Of a DNA stretch of 64,000 nt, positions 25,622 through 34,211 are shown piece after piece (within the stretch, counting starts at the first letter, position 1; each line of letters opens with the position of its first letter). Source of the stretch: Rhizobium sp. AC27/96 (GTDB taxonomy: Bacteria; Pseudomonadota; Alphaproteobacteria; Rhizobiales; Rhizobiaceae). Below the pieces are notes generated by a model. It worked only from the letters and a program-made list of their open reading frames with translations. It had not been told where the DNA came from and made no database searches. The stretch lies in the NCBI RefSeq assembly GCF_001692325.1, contig NZ_LXKN01000017.1, positions 21,502-85,501 on the forward strand, read 5' to 3'. Made by a program: the position numbers and the translations under genes.

Positions 25622-26383
25622 ATGACGGCGCCAATACTTTCGATTCAGCTTTATTCACTTCGCCATCTGGGCGGCCTGGATGCTCAGCTCGACGCTGCAT
25701 CAGTGGCGGGCTTTACCCATGTGGAAACGATCGGCAGCCATCTGGACGATCCAAAGGCGCTGAAGGCCGCGCTTTCCGGTCGAGGTCTTGATGCGCCGAG
25801 CGGCCATATCGGCATGCCGGCTCTGCGCAGCGATCTTGGACGCGTCGCCGATGCGGCGAGCGAGGCCGGAATAAAGCAACTCTTCATGCCGGCATTTCCA
25901 CCCGACGAGCGCGGCGGCAATGCCGATGACTGGCGTCGTGCTGGCGCGGAACTCGGCGAAATCGCCAGCCGGCTGATAGATCGCGGCATATCGCTTGGCT
26001 ATCACAACCATCACTGGGAGCTTGCGGCATTCAGCAATGGAGAGCTACCGCTCGACTGTCTCTTCGAGGGTGCTGGAGGCAGCCCGCTTGTCTGGCAGGC
26101 AGATATCGCCTGGCTTGCACGCGGCGGCGCTGATCCGAAAACCCTGCTGCAAAAATATGCGCGGCTGCTGGTCTCGGCTCATGTGAAAGATCAAGCGCCT
26201 GCGGGTGAGAATGAAGACGAGGATGGTTGGTGCGATGTCGGTGCCGGCATCCTGAATTGGGTCGATCTCTGGGTATCCGCGACCGGATACGGCGCCCGCC
26301 TGATGGTCGTCGAGCATGATAATCCGAAGGATCCGGCGGGGTTTGCTGCCAGGAGCTTCGTTTATCTTCAGAAGGTCCGTTAG
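25622..26383 (+). CDS. Sugar phosphate isomerase/epimerase (AP-endonuclease-2 TIM barrel)
   Basis: Predicted TIM-barrel isomerase of 253 residues, in the xylose-isomerase-like/IolE superfamily. The pattern IQLYSLRHLGGLDAQL at the start, the metal-site stretch LGYHNHHWE (around residue 122) and SAHVKDQ later are typical. GGGAGGAGATGCG precedes the ATG at 25622, fixing the start. It is the first gene of the LacI-controlled cluster, 57 bases before the binding protein. Probably interconverts the imported sugar or its oxidised derivative. Confidence 0.85.
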   Translation: MTAPILSIQLYSLRHLGGLDAQLDAASVAGFTHVETIGSHLDDPKALKAALSGRGLDAPSGHIGMPALRSDLGRVADAASEAGIKQLFMPAFPPDERGGNADDWRRAGAELGEIASRLIDRGISLGYHNHHWELAAFSNGELPLDCLFEGAGGSPLVWQADIAWLARGGADPKTLLQKYARLLVSAHVKDQAPAGENEDEDGWCDVGAGILNWVDLWVSATGYGARLMVVEHDNPKDPAGFAARSFVYLQKVR

Positions 26384-26440
26384 CCGGACCATCAAAATCA
26401 ATGCAGATCGATTTCGTTCAATAAGGGGGAGGAACCACAC

Positions 26441-27736
26441 ATGAACGGCAAGTCGGATAGCATGACAATGAACCGTCGATCATTCCTGGGCGCTTCGGCA
26501 GCGGCGCTTGCGGCAAGCGTTGCCGGTAAAAGCTTCGCGGCCGGTGAAACCTTGACCTTTTGGGACATGGTCTGGGGAACGGGCGCGACCTATACGGCAG
26601 CGGCAAGAGATCTTACCGGCCAATATACGCCCGCCAACGGCGCGCTTGGTGTGCGCTATCAGTCGATCCCCTGGGCCAACTGGTACCAGACTTTTACCTC
26701 GGCGTCGGCGTCAAGAACCACGCCCGCCGTCAGTTCCGGCGCGGCCTTCCTGCCGTTCTACTTTCTCGAGCAAGGCGCGTCGGTTTCGGCCGACAATCTG
26801 ATCGCCAAACTGGACAAGGACGGCAAGAACGACTTTCTGCCGGGATTGTTGCCCGCCATGAAAGCGGACGATGGTTATGCCGGTGTTCCTTGGTCCATGG
26901 ATCTGCGCGTCATCTGGTATCGCAAATCGCTGCTGGAAAAGGCGGGTGTAGAACCACCGACAGATTGGGACAGCTACATCAAGGCCGGCGAAGCGCTCAA
27001 GAAGAACGGCCTTGTTGGCCTCGGCCTCGCCGCCGGCAGCACGACTACCGACGCGCAGCACACCGTCTCGGCCCTGATGATCAACAATGGCGGCGGTTTC
27101 TTTGCCCCTGACGGCTCGCTGGATTGCGTCAGCGACCGCAATATCGAGACCCTTGATTTCATCAACGAACTCGTGCGCAAGGGCATCATCGATCCCTATG
27201 CCGCCAGCTACACCTCGGACAATCTGGCGGGGGACTGGAAATCCGGCCGGGTCGCGATGGGCTTCGGGCAAACTGGCCTCGACAAGACGCTTCCGAAGGA
27301 AACCCAAGCGGACGCAGTCGTCGCCCATCCCGTCAAAGCTCGCCATGGCGATCTCGGCACCGTCTACTACATCAACTCGCTTTGGATGTTCACGACCACG
27401 CCTTCGCAAGAGTCGTCAGAAGCGTTTCTGGCATGGTATCTCGACAATATGCATGTCTTTTGGACGAGCGGCGTCGCGATCGACGTTCCGGTCAAGAAGA
27501 GCATCGCGGATCTGCCCGTTATACAAAGCAATCCAAATCTGGTCCGCTCCATCAATGAATGGCAGCCGGTCGGCAAGACGATCGGCGCACAGGCACCGCA
27601 TGCCTTTGCGGCACTTAACGCAGTTGATGGCGGCGCTGCAAGTGCGGCGTTTGTCCAGCAGATTATCCAGGGAAAGACCAAGTCCAAGGATATCCTAGAG
27701 ACGCTGCAGGCATCGCTGCGAAAGGTCGTGCAGTAA
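26441..27736 (+). CDS. Carbohydrate ABC transporter substrate-binding protein (Tat signal)
   Basis: Periplasmic family-1 (MalE-like) binding protein of 431 residues. The N-terminus carries a twin-arginine export signal, NRRSFLGASAAALAA, followed by a hydrophobic core and an AAG-type cleavage site near residue 36. GGGGGAGGAA lies upstream of the ATG at 26441. Export of a folded protein through Tat is seen in a minority of sugar-binding proteins. Its two permease genes follow directly. Ligand unknown. Confidence 0.9.
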   Translation: MNGKSDSMTMNRRSFLGASAAALAASVAGKSFAAGETLTFWDMVWGTGATYTAAARDLTGQYTPANGALGVRYQSIPWANWYQTFTSASASRTTPAVSSGAAFLPFYFLEQGASVSADNLIAKLDKDGKNDFLPGLLPAMKADDGYAGVPWSMDLRVIWYRKSLLEKAGVEPPTDWDSYIKAGEALKKNGLVGLGLAAGSTTTDAQHTVSALMINNGGGFFAPDGSLDCVSDRNIETLDFINELVRKGIIDPYAASYTSDNLAGDWKSGRVAMGFGQTGLDKTLPKETQADAVVAHPVKARHGDLGTVYYINSLWMFTTTPSQESSEAFLAWYLDNMHVFWTSGVAIDVPVKKSIADLPVIQSNPNLVRSINEWQPVGKTIGAQAPHAFAALNAVDGGAASAAFVQQIIQGKTKSKDILETLQASLRKVVQ

Positions 27737-27737
27737 G

Positions 27738-28670
27738 ATGGCTGAAGCGCAGGTATTGGTGGGCGCGGGGCAGGGCGGCAAGGCATCTGCTCGTGCTCGT
27801 TCCAGCACCCAGACCGGGCGCAGGATGACGATGGCCGGCCTCGCCATGCCCTCCATTGTGCTTATGGCACTGATCAATGCCTATCCGCTGGGGTTCGCCT
27901 TTGTGCAGTCGTTGCACAATGGCGGCCTGCTGCGGCTCGGCAAATTCATTGGTCTTGGAAACTATCAGAATGTTCTCACCGACCCCGCGTTCTGGTCGGC
28001 CGCCTGGTTCACATTTCTGTTCACCGTCTGTGGTGTTTTCGGCAGCTGGCTGGTTGGCTTTGGTCTCGCCATCCTATTGAAACCGCAATTTCCGGGGCGA
28101 AGCCTGTTCAAGGTGCTTTTGTTGCTGCCGTGGATCGTTCCGATCGTCGTCACCTCGATGAGCTGGAACTGGCTCGTTGCGACGCCGCGCAGCATCCTGC
28201 CCGAGCTTGCCGAGACGCTGGGTCTCGGACAGGTCCTGTTTCTTGCCGATCCAACGATGGCGATTGTCACCGTCTGTCTTTTCAAGATCTGGATCAGCTA
28301 CCCCTTCATGATGATGATAGGGGCTGCTGCACTCGAGGGTATCGACAACAGCGTCTATGAAGCCGCGACACTCGACGGTGCGACGCCGCGTCAGCAGATC
28401 CGTTACATCGTTCTACCGATGACCGCGAAATCCACCTACATCAGCTGGATCCTGATGACGATGTTTTCCGTCAACGACTTCGCCACGATCTACCTTATGA
28501 CCGGCGGGGGTCCCGTCAACGCAACAACGTCACTGATCGTGCTTGCCTATCGTTCGGTCTTCCAGGATTTCCTGCCCGGATACGGCGTCGCGATCTCCTT
28601 CATGATGACGATCATCTTGGTCACTCTTTCGCTTCTGCTTTTCAGGCAGGTGCGGAAATCCAATTTCTAG
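27738..28670 (+). CDS. Sugar ABC transporter permease (MalF/UgpA type)
   Basis: Inner-membrane permease of 310 residues with six predicted TM segments. The EAA loop that contacts the ATPase is readable: YEAATLDGATPRQQIRYIVLP near residue 210. It starts one base after the binding protein stop. A basic, alanine-rich N-terminal extension of about 30 residues precedes TM1, as in other MalF-like proteins. No ATPase subunit is encoded nearby. Confidence 0.92.
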   Translation: MAEAQVLVGAGQGGKASARARSSTQTGRRMTMAGLAMPSIVLMALINAYPLGFAFVQSLHNGGLLRLGKFIGLGNYQNVLTDPAFWSAAWFTFLFTVCGVFGSWLVGFGLAILLKPQFPGRSLFKVLLLLPWIVPIVVTSMSWNWLVATPRSILPELAETLGLGQVLFLADPTMAIVTVCLFKIWISYPFMMMIGAAALEGIDNSVYEAATLDGATPRQQIRYIVLPMTAKSTYISWILMTMFSVNDFATIYLMTGGGPVNATTSLIVLAYRSVFQDFLPGYGVAISFMMTIILVTLSLLLFRQVRKSNF

Positions 28671-28683
28671 GAGGTAGGCTATC

Positions 28684-29499
28684 ATGTCGATGATGGTAAA
28701 GCGCTCCGGCTGGGCGCGCACGGCGGTTCTGTCGCTGATTTCGCTTGTCGCACTAAGCCCGATCCTGGTGATCTTCGGCCTGGCGCTGAGACCGCGTCTT
28801 TATTCCGAAGCCACAGGTCCGACCCTCGAAACCTTTGTCTACGTGATCCGGAATACCGACATTCTCGTCTGGTTGAAGAATAGCCTTCTCGTTTCGGTTA
28901 TTGCCTCGTGTCTGGCTTTGTTCGTCGCAGCTCCCGCAGGTTACGTGCTGTCGCGAGCGCGCGGCACGGCCGTGTCTGCCTATTCGATGCTCATCTTCGT
29001 CATTCAGAGTTTTCCGATCGTTGTCTTCGTCATTCCGCTTTTCATCATGCTGTCGAAGATCGGGCTCATCGACACGTTGCCGGGGGTCGCCATCATCTAC
29101 GTCGCCTCCAGCGTATCCGTGGCCTGCTGGATGATGGCGGCGTATTTCGACACAATTCCGGCAGATCTTGAAGAGGCGGCCTGGATCGACGGCTGCAGCG
29201 TTTTCGGCGCCTTCCTGCGCATCGTGTTGCCAAACTCCTTACCGGGCATCCTATCCACCGCGATCTACGGGTTTCTGGTGGCGTGGAACGATTACCTGGT
29301 CGCGCTGGTATTCCTGCGCACCGATAGCCGTTTCACCTTGCCCGTGGGCTTGCAGACTTTCTTCCAGCAGAACCAGACCGATTGGGGACCCGTCATGGCC
29401 TGTGCCGTCATCATGCTGGCGCCGCCGGTTATCGTCTTTGCCGTGCTCAATCGCTTCTTCAGCGTCGGGGGCATTGGCGGCTCGCTCGCCGGTCGCTGA
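28684..29499 (+). CDS. Sugar ABC transporter permease (MalG/UgpE type)
   Basis: Inner-membrane permease of 271 residues with about six TM segments; the EAA motif is EEAAWIDGCSVFGAFLRIVLP (residues about 160-180). AGGAGG lies a few bases before the ATG at 28684. It pairs with the preceding permease. The import complex would need an ATPase from elsewhere, such as a shared UgpC/MsmK-type protein (inference). Confidence 0.92.
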   Translation: MSMMVKRSGWARTAVLSLISLVALSPILVIFGLALRPRLYSEATGPTLETFVYVIRNTDILVWLKNSLLVSVIASCLALFVAAPAGYVLSRARGTAVSAYSMLIFVIQSFPIVVFVIPLFIMLSKIGLIDTLPGVAIIYVASSVSVACWMMAAYFDTIPADLEEAAWIDGCSVFGAFLRIVLPNSLPGILSTAIYGFLVAWNDYLVALVFLRTDSRFTLPVGLQTFFQQNQTDWGPVMACAVIMLAPPVIVFAVLNRFFSVGGIGGSLAGR

Positions 29500-29526
29500 T
29501 CGCTGATCGCTGACACGAGGTTTCAA

Positions 29527-29967
29527 ATGTCTCATTCCAATACCCATGCCTTCAGGCCCGAAACCTTTCGTGCCGTGCTTGATCGCATCATCCCGAGGGA
29601 TGACTTTCCCAGCGCGACCGACAATGGCGTGGACCGCTTCATTCTCGCGCTCCTGGATGCAGGGCTGATTGCCGATCCTGCGGCAATTGAGTCAGGCCTT
29701 CTTGCATTGGACGAGCAGGCATCGACCGCCTTCGAGGCTCTTACGGCAGAGGAACAAGACGGGCTGCTTGCCGAATGCGAGGGGGAAGCGTGGTTCCTTG
29801 CAATTTGCGAACTTGCGGCCGAAGGCTTCTACGCCGACCCCGGCAACGGTGCGAATCCGGATGCGGTCTCGTGGCAGATGATCGGTTATCGACCAAGCCT
29901 GCCGGAAGGACCAAGCGGCCCGGATGAAAATCCGCAAGATGCTGTGCGCGGGAGATTGTGGGCATGA
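29527..29967 (+). CDS. Gluconate 2-dehydrogenase subunit 3-family protein
   Basis: A 146-residue protein with the helical pattern of the gluconate/sorbitol dehydrogenase small subunit (FRAVLDRIIPRDDFPSATDNGVDRF). Family members normally carry a Tat signal that escorts the flavoprotein to the periplasm; here the N-terminus is short and polar with no twin arginine. It overlaps the GMC gene by ATGA, so the two are made together. It is probably the partner or assembly factor of that enzyme, likely in the cytoplasm (inference). Confidence 0.8.
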   Translation: MSHSNTHAFRPETFRAVLDRIIPRDDFPSATDNGVDRFILALLDAGLIADPAAIESGLLALDEQASTAFEALTAEEQDGLLAECEGEAWFLAICELAAEGFYADPGNGANPDAVSWQMIGYRPSLPEGPSGPDENPQDAVRGRLWA

Positions 29968-31616
29968 AAATCGGCTATGATGTGATCATCGTGGGCGCCG
30001 GCGCTGCCGGCAATGTCGCGGCTTGCGTCTTATCCGAGGCAGGCAAAAGCGTCCTACTTATAGAGCGCGGCAAGCAACGCAATTATACCGAGGACGGGCA
30101 TCGCGACCATCTTCGCAATCACCGCCTTCAGGCCTATGGATTTAATACAGGTCCCGAACTCGACGGCAATCCGCGCGTTTTTGTCGATCAACAGGGTGGA
30201 CGGCACGTTGTCAGGCCGCATCAGGACAATTACCACGTCAACGCCGCGGTCGTCGGTGGTGGCACCTTCGTCTACGGCGGCCTCGCCTGGCGCTTTCATC
30301 CCAAGGATTTCCGCATGGCGTCGTCCTATGGGCGCCCCAAAGGCTCCTCTCTGGTCGATTGGCCGATTTCCTACGAGGATCTGGAGCCGTGGTACGGGAA
30401 GGCCGAGCAGGAGATCGGCGTTTCGGGCGATAGCACAGGCGATCGAAATTCCGGGCCTCGCGGCAGCAACTATCCGATGCCTCCTGTCGCTGACAATGCG
30501 ACAAGCGTCCATCTGAGGGCCGGGGCACAGACGCTCGGCCTCTCGACCTTCACACCGCCGCTTCTCGTCAATACCGTGCCTCGTGCCGGACGCGGTGCCT
30601 GCATGCGCTGTGGTTCATGCGTGGGCTTTCCCTGCCCAAGCAATGGCAAGAACGGCACCCAGAACACCGTCCTGCTGCGCGCGCTGGCGACCGGGCGCTG
30701 CGATCTTTTGACCAAGACGGTAGTGGAGCGGGTCGCCACCGATGATCGCGGCAATGTCATAGGTGTCGATATTCTCGAGGCGGGCGAGGGCGGGCTGCTT
30801 TCACGCCGCAGGATTCTTTCCCGCGTCGTCATCCTGTCGGCCGGTGCTATTGAAACGGCGCGTCTCATGCTGTTGACGCGCACCGACCGGGAGCCGCACG
30901 GGCTCGGCAATAACGACGATCAGGTCGGCCGCAATCTGCAGGGCCATTACTATCCGACGGTCTTCGGGCTGTTTGACGAGCCTGTTCAAGACAGCAGGGG
31001 CCCGGGCGTCACGATTGCAACGACTGACTATAATCACGACAATGAAGGTGTGATCGGCGGCGCGATGTTGGCCGACGATTTCGTCTTGTTACCCATCATT
31101 CTATGGAAATCCGGACTGCCGGATGATCTGCCGCGTTATGGACTAAAGGCCAAACACTTCATGCGTGATAATTTCACGCGCATCGCACAAATCAAGGGGC
31201 CCGTGCACGAGATTCCGAACGCCGATTGTCGCGTTAGCCTTGATCCCGATGTTCGCGATAAATACGGGAGGCCAGTCGCTCAGCTGTCGGGGACCACCCA
31301 TCCCGAAACGGTGCGTACCGCCAACCATATTCTGGGCAAGGCAGATGCCTGGATGCAGGCGGCGGGAGCAGTTCGCACATGGAGCAAAAAGCAGACACTT
31401 CGTCTATCCGCTGGGCAGCATCAGGCAGGAACCTGTCGTATGGGACAAGATGCTGCTACCTCGGTTACCGACAGTTTCGGCAGGGTGTGGGGCCATGACA
31501 ATCTTTTCATATGCGACGCCTCGCTGCACCCGACCAATGGCGGCTACAATCCCGTCCTGACGATTCTAGCCTTGGCCTTCCGAAACGCGGATCATATTGT
31601 CGGTACGGCATTTTAA
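29964..31616 (+). CDS. GMC-family FAD oxidoreductase (gluconate/fructose dehydrogenase-like)
   Basis: FAD-dependent polyol or sugar oxidoreductase of about 550 residues. The nucleotide-binding motif GAGAAG is at residues 10-16. A cysteine-rich segment CMRCGSCVGFPC (about residues 213-224) resembles the iron-sulfur-binding region of bacterial FAD glucose dehydrogenases. The C-terminal active-site stretch HPTNGGYNPVLT is family-typical, with histidine and asparagine. GGAG at 29951 supports the ATG at 29964, overlapping the previous stop by ATGA; a GTG two codons upstream is possible. No signal peptide and no cytochrome c subunit are present. Confidence 0.88.
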   Translation: MKIGYDVIIVGAGAAGNVAACVLSEAGKSVLLIERGKQRNYTEDGHRDHLRNHRLQAYGFNTGPELDGNPRVFVDQQGGRHVVRPHQDNYHVNAAVVGGGTFVYGGLAWRFHPKDFRMASSYGRPKGSSLVDWPISYEDLEPWYGKAEQEIGVSGDSTGDRNSGPRGSNYPMPPVADNATSVHLRAGAQTLGLSTFTPPLLVNTVPRAGRGACMRCGSCVGFPCPSNGKNGTQNTVLLRALATGRCDLLTKTVVERVATDDRGNVIGVDILEAGEGGLLSRRRILSRVVILSAGAIETARLMLLTRTDREPHGLGNNDDQVGRNLQGHYYPTVFGLFDEPVQDSRGPGVTIATTDYNHDNEGVIGGAMLADDFVLLPIILWKSGLPDDLPRYGLKAKHFMRDNFTRIAQIKGPVHEIPNADCRVSLDPDVRDKYGRPVAQLSGTTHPETVRTANHILGKADAWMQAAGAVRTWSKKQTLRLSAGQHQAGTCRMGQDAATSVTDSFGRVWGHDNLFICDASLHPTNGGYNPVLTILALAFRNADHIVGTAF

Positions 31617-31966
31617 ACACCTCTGTTACAAACAGCCGCATCGCCGACAGCGAGGCCCATATCGAGGCTGAACCGGGAGCCAGCTGGCGGTTTCGGCTTC
31701 ACGGTGCTTGCTGATACTATGTGTTCGAATCCCTTCAAGACCGCCGCTTGTTTGCTGGAGATAGAGTTTCCACACGAACCGAACGCCGCAATCACGAAGA
31801 TCGCACGGCGACTCTTCTCGAACCGGCTGGCGCACCAGTTGATAGCCAGTGCCATCAAAAGTTCGTTTGACCCCATCGCGAGAGCCATCGTGTAGGGAGG
31901 AGGTCAGCCAAACGCAGTCGTCACCGATTGGATTGCGGGAGGCACTGCGAAATCGCGAGCCTCCGC
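31617..31966. other. 350-base leader between GMC gene and carboxylase operon
   Basis: Holds no convincing gene; short frames on both strands overlap and lack ribosome-binding sites. GGGAGGAGG at 31895-31903 is followed by no suitable start for a long frame. It should contain the promoter of the biotin carboxylase/PxpABC operon; I could not identify hexamers with confidence. Confidence 0.4.
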
Positions 31967-32401
31967 ATGGACCTGTCGAAGATAAAAACATTGATCGATT
32001 TTGTTGGGCGATCCAGCGTTACTGAACTCACGGTAACGGAAAAAGATGTCTCTGTCCGAATTTTCCGCATGTTGGCTAGCGTTGATTTGGCGCAGGCGCT
32101 GGAGGGCGTGGAAACTGGATCTGCAGAGCATGATCGCGACGCCTTTGTAAATGAGCGCGCTTCGATCATTACCGTGAAGGCGCCGATCTTCGGCATCCTG
32201 CATCGCGCGCCGGCGCCCGGCCAGGAGCCTTTCGTCGAGGTTGGCGACGCGGTGCAGGAAGGCCAAACCCTGTTTGTCCTCGAGGCTATGAAAGTCTTCA
32301 ACAAAATCGCTGCGCCGCATGCTGGCCGCGTCTTGTCCCTGACCGAGATCGAGGGCGAAGAGGTTGAACCAGGCGACGTGCTGGCGGAGATTTCGAGGTG
32401 A
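31967..32401 (+). CDS. accB: Biotin carboxyl carrier protein (AccB-like)
   Basis: Carrier of 144 residues that holds biotin and moves carboxyl groups between carboxylase and transferase. The N-terminal part (DLSKIKTLIDFVG) matches AccB, and the biotinyl domain at about 65-144 contains EAMKVFN with the target K109. The start at 31967 gives normal AccB length. It overlaps the biotin carboxylase gene by GTGA. Because PxpB/PxpC follow in the same operon rather than AccA/AccD, this carrier probably serves a dedicated carboxylase and not fatty-acid synthesis (inference). Confidence 0.9.
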   Translation: MDLSKIKTLIDFVGRSSVTELTVTEKDVSVRIFRMLASVDLAQALEGVETGSAEHDRDAFVNERASIITVKAPIFGILHRAPAPGQEPFVEVGDAVQEGQTLFVLEAMKVFNKIAAPHAGRVLSLTEIEGEEVEPGDVLAEISR

Positions 32402-33786
32402 CGGAGTTTGACAGCACAGCCACAGTGGAACGGCGTTTTGATACGGTCCTCATTGCCAACCGAGGCGAGATCGCCACACGAATTCAGCGTGCTTGCCGCG
32501 AACTTGGCCTGAAGACGGTTGCGATCTGCTCCGAGGCCGACCGGCAGGCGCATTACGGCGAAACCGCCGACAGTTTTCTCTGCATCGGTCCCTCGAATGC
32601 GGCCAAAAGCTACCTCAACCAGGATGCGATCCTCCTGGCGGCGCGTTTGACCGGAGCCGGGGCGATCCATCCAGGCTACGGTTTCCTGTCGGAGAATGCT
32701 GGGTTCTCTGAAGCCATCGAGAAAGCTGGCCTCGTTTTCATCGGCCCTGACGCTGCGTCGATCGCGACCATGGGCGACAAGATATCGGCCAAGCGTGCGA
32801 TGATCGCGGCGGGCGTGCCTTGCGTGCCCGGTCCTGATACCTCACTTCCAGACGATCCGGCGTCCGTCGAGCGCATCGCGCAGGAGATCGGTTATCCCGT
32901 GATCATCAAGGCCGCTGCGGGCGGTGGCGGAAGGGGTATGCGCGTAGTTCCGCGCGCTGAAGATCTGCACGAGGCGATTGCGCTTACGCGCGAGGAAGCG
33001 CGTCAAGCCTTTGGTTCTCTGGCGCTCTACATGGAGAAATTCCTCCAGCATCCCCGCCATATCGAGATACAGGTTCTATGCGATACCCATGGCAACGCCG
33101 TCTGGCTTGGGCACCGCGATTGTTCGATGCAGCGCCGACATCAGAAGGTCGTTGAAGAGGCGCCGGCACCCGGAATTTCGCCTGAAGCCATTGAGCCTGT
33201 CGGCGCAGCCTGCGTCGAAGCATGCCGGCAGATCGGCTACAATGGCGTTGGAACCTTCGAGTTTCTTTACGAGAACGGCGCTTTCTATTTCATCGAAATG
33301 AACACGCGTCTGCAGGTCGAACATCCCGTTACCGAGATGACCAGTGGGATCGATATCGTTCATGCGCAGATAATGGCGGCACAAGGCGCTCCACTGGCGC
33401 TGCATCAGGAGGACGTAACCTGCGACGGTCATTCCTTCGAATGCCGTATCAACGCCGAGGATCCCGACAATTTCCTTCCTTCGGTCGGCACCATCACTGA
33501 TCTGGCCCTACCCGAGGGGCCGGGTATCCGGGTCGATACCCACCTTCATCCCGGCTATCGGGTCTCGCCCTACTATGACTCGCTGATCGCCAAGGTGATC
33601 GTTCACGCGCCGACGCGCGCGGAGGCGATGGCGAAAATGCGCGAGGCGTTGGCCGCCGCGCGGATAGAAGGCGTCTCCACCAATCTGCCATTGCTGCGCG
33701 CGCTGCTCGAAGATGATGCCTTTGCCTGTGGCGAGACGGACATCCACTACCTGGAGCAATGGTTAAAGCGGAGCAGGGCGCAATGA
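32398..33786 (+). CDS. accC: Biotin carboxylase (AccC-like)
   Basis: ATP-grasp enzyme of 462 residues that carboxylates biotin using bicarbonate and ATP. N-terminal domain ANRGEIATRIQRACRELG, ATP-binding glycine loop KAAAGGGGRGM (residues about 171-181), and active-site stretch EMNTRLQVEHPVTE (about 301-314) are intact; the C-terminal INAEDP motif is present. GTG start overlaps the carrier stop by GTGA, and the stop overlaps the next start by ATGA. The N-terminus carries about 13 extra residues. It probably works with PxpB/PxpC-type subunits (inference). Confidence 0.93.
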   Translation: MTEFDSTATVERRFDTVLIANRGEIATRIQRACRELGLKTVAICSEADRQAHYGETADSFLCIGPSNAAKSYLNQDAILLAARLTGAGAIHPGYGFLSENAGFSEAIEKAGLVFIGPDAASIATMGDKISAKRAMIAAGVPCVPGPDTSLPDDPASVERIAQEIGYPVIIKAAAGGGGRGMRVVPRAEDLHEAIALTREEARQAFGSLALYMEKFLQHPRHIEIQVLCDTHGNAVWLGHRDCSMQRRHQKVVEEAPAPGISPEAIEPVGAACVEACRQIGYNGVGTFEFLYENGAFYFIEMNTRLQVEHPVTEMTSGIDIVHAQIMAAQGAPLALHQEDVTCDGHSFECRINAEDPDNFLPSVGTITDLALPEGPGIRVDTHLHPGYRVSPYYDSLIAKVIVHAPTRAEAMAKMREALAAARIEGVSTNLPLLRALLEDDAFACGETDIHYLEQWLKRSRAQ

Positions 33787-34211
33787 GCACGCTCGATTTC
33801 AGCGATCCTTCGCTTATTGCCGTGCTGACCGATGCACTGACGGTAGCCGGCGTAGATGGGATAGAAATCTCGAAACCCGCTGGCAAGTTGCGCATCGTGG
33901 TCTCGAAGCTTGAGGGCGCTCAAGTCAGCCTGACAGGAAATACCCAGCAAAATCCGGCAGGAATACTGCCGCTGATCGTCAAAGCGCCGATGGCAGGGCA
34001 CTTCTGCCCTTCGCATCCTACCGCTTCCGACGCAGCACTGCATCTACCACGCATGGTCTCGGAACAGGACGTGATCGGCTTCATCCGCATCGGCTCGATT
34101 CTGCTTCCGATCGCCGCTGGAAGGGCGGGATCGTTGACCAGGCATTTGGCTGAGCCCAACGCCCTCGTCGGTTTTGGAGATCCCCTGTTCGAAATCGAGC
34201 CGATATCATGA
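33783..34211 (+). CDS. Biotinyl-domain-like protein lacking the biotin-accepting lysine
   Basis: A 142-residue AccB homologue. The N-terminus (DFSDPSLIAVLTDALTVAGVDG) and the lead into the biotinyl domain (VKAPMAGHFCPSHP) align with AccB, and the end (ALVGFGDPLFEIEP) matches its last strands. At the position where AccB has E-A-M-K-M the sequence reads RIGSILL, with no lysine or methionine pair. It therefore cannot be biotinylated at the normal site. It is embedded by ATGA overlaps between biotin carboxylase and PxpB, so it is retained, not decaying. A structural or substrate-channel role in the complex is likely (inference). Confidence 0.78.
   Translation: MSTLDFSDPSLIAVLTDALTVAGVDGIEISKPAGKLRIVVSKLEGAQVSLTGNTQQNPAGILPLIVKAPMAGHFCPSHPTASDAALHLPRMVSEQDVIGFIRIGSILLPIAAGRAGSLTRHLAEPNALVGFGDPLFEIEPIS

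Noticed and set aside
31613..31895. Overlapping short frames before the carboxylase operon, and a tRNA-like GTTCGAATCCC stretch near 31728
   Set aside because: The flanking bases do not form a T-stem or acceptor stem, so it is not a tRNA; the frames lack translation signals.
31967..33786. Housekeeping acetyl-CoA carboxylase genes
   Set aside because: Domain order matches AccB-AccC, but linkage to PxpBCA and absence of AccA/AccD argue for a dedicated carboxylase.
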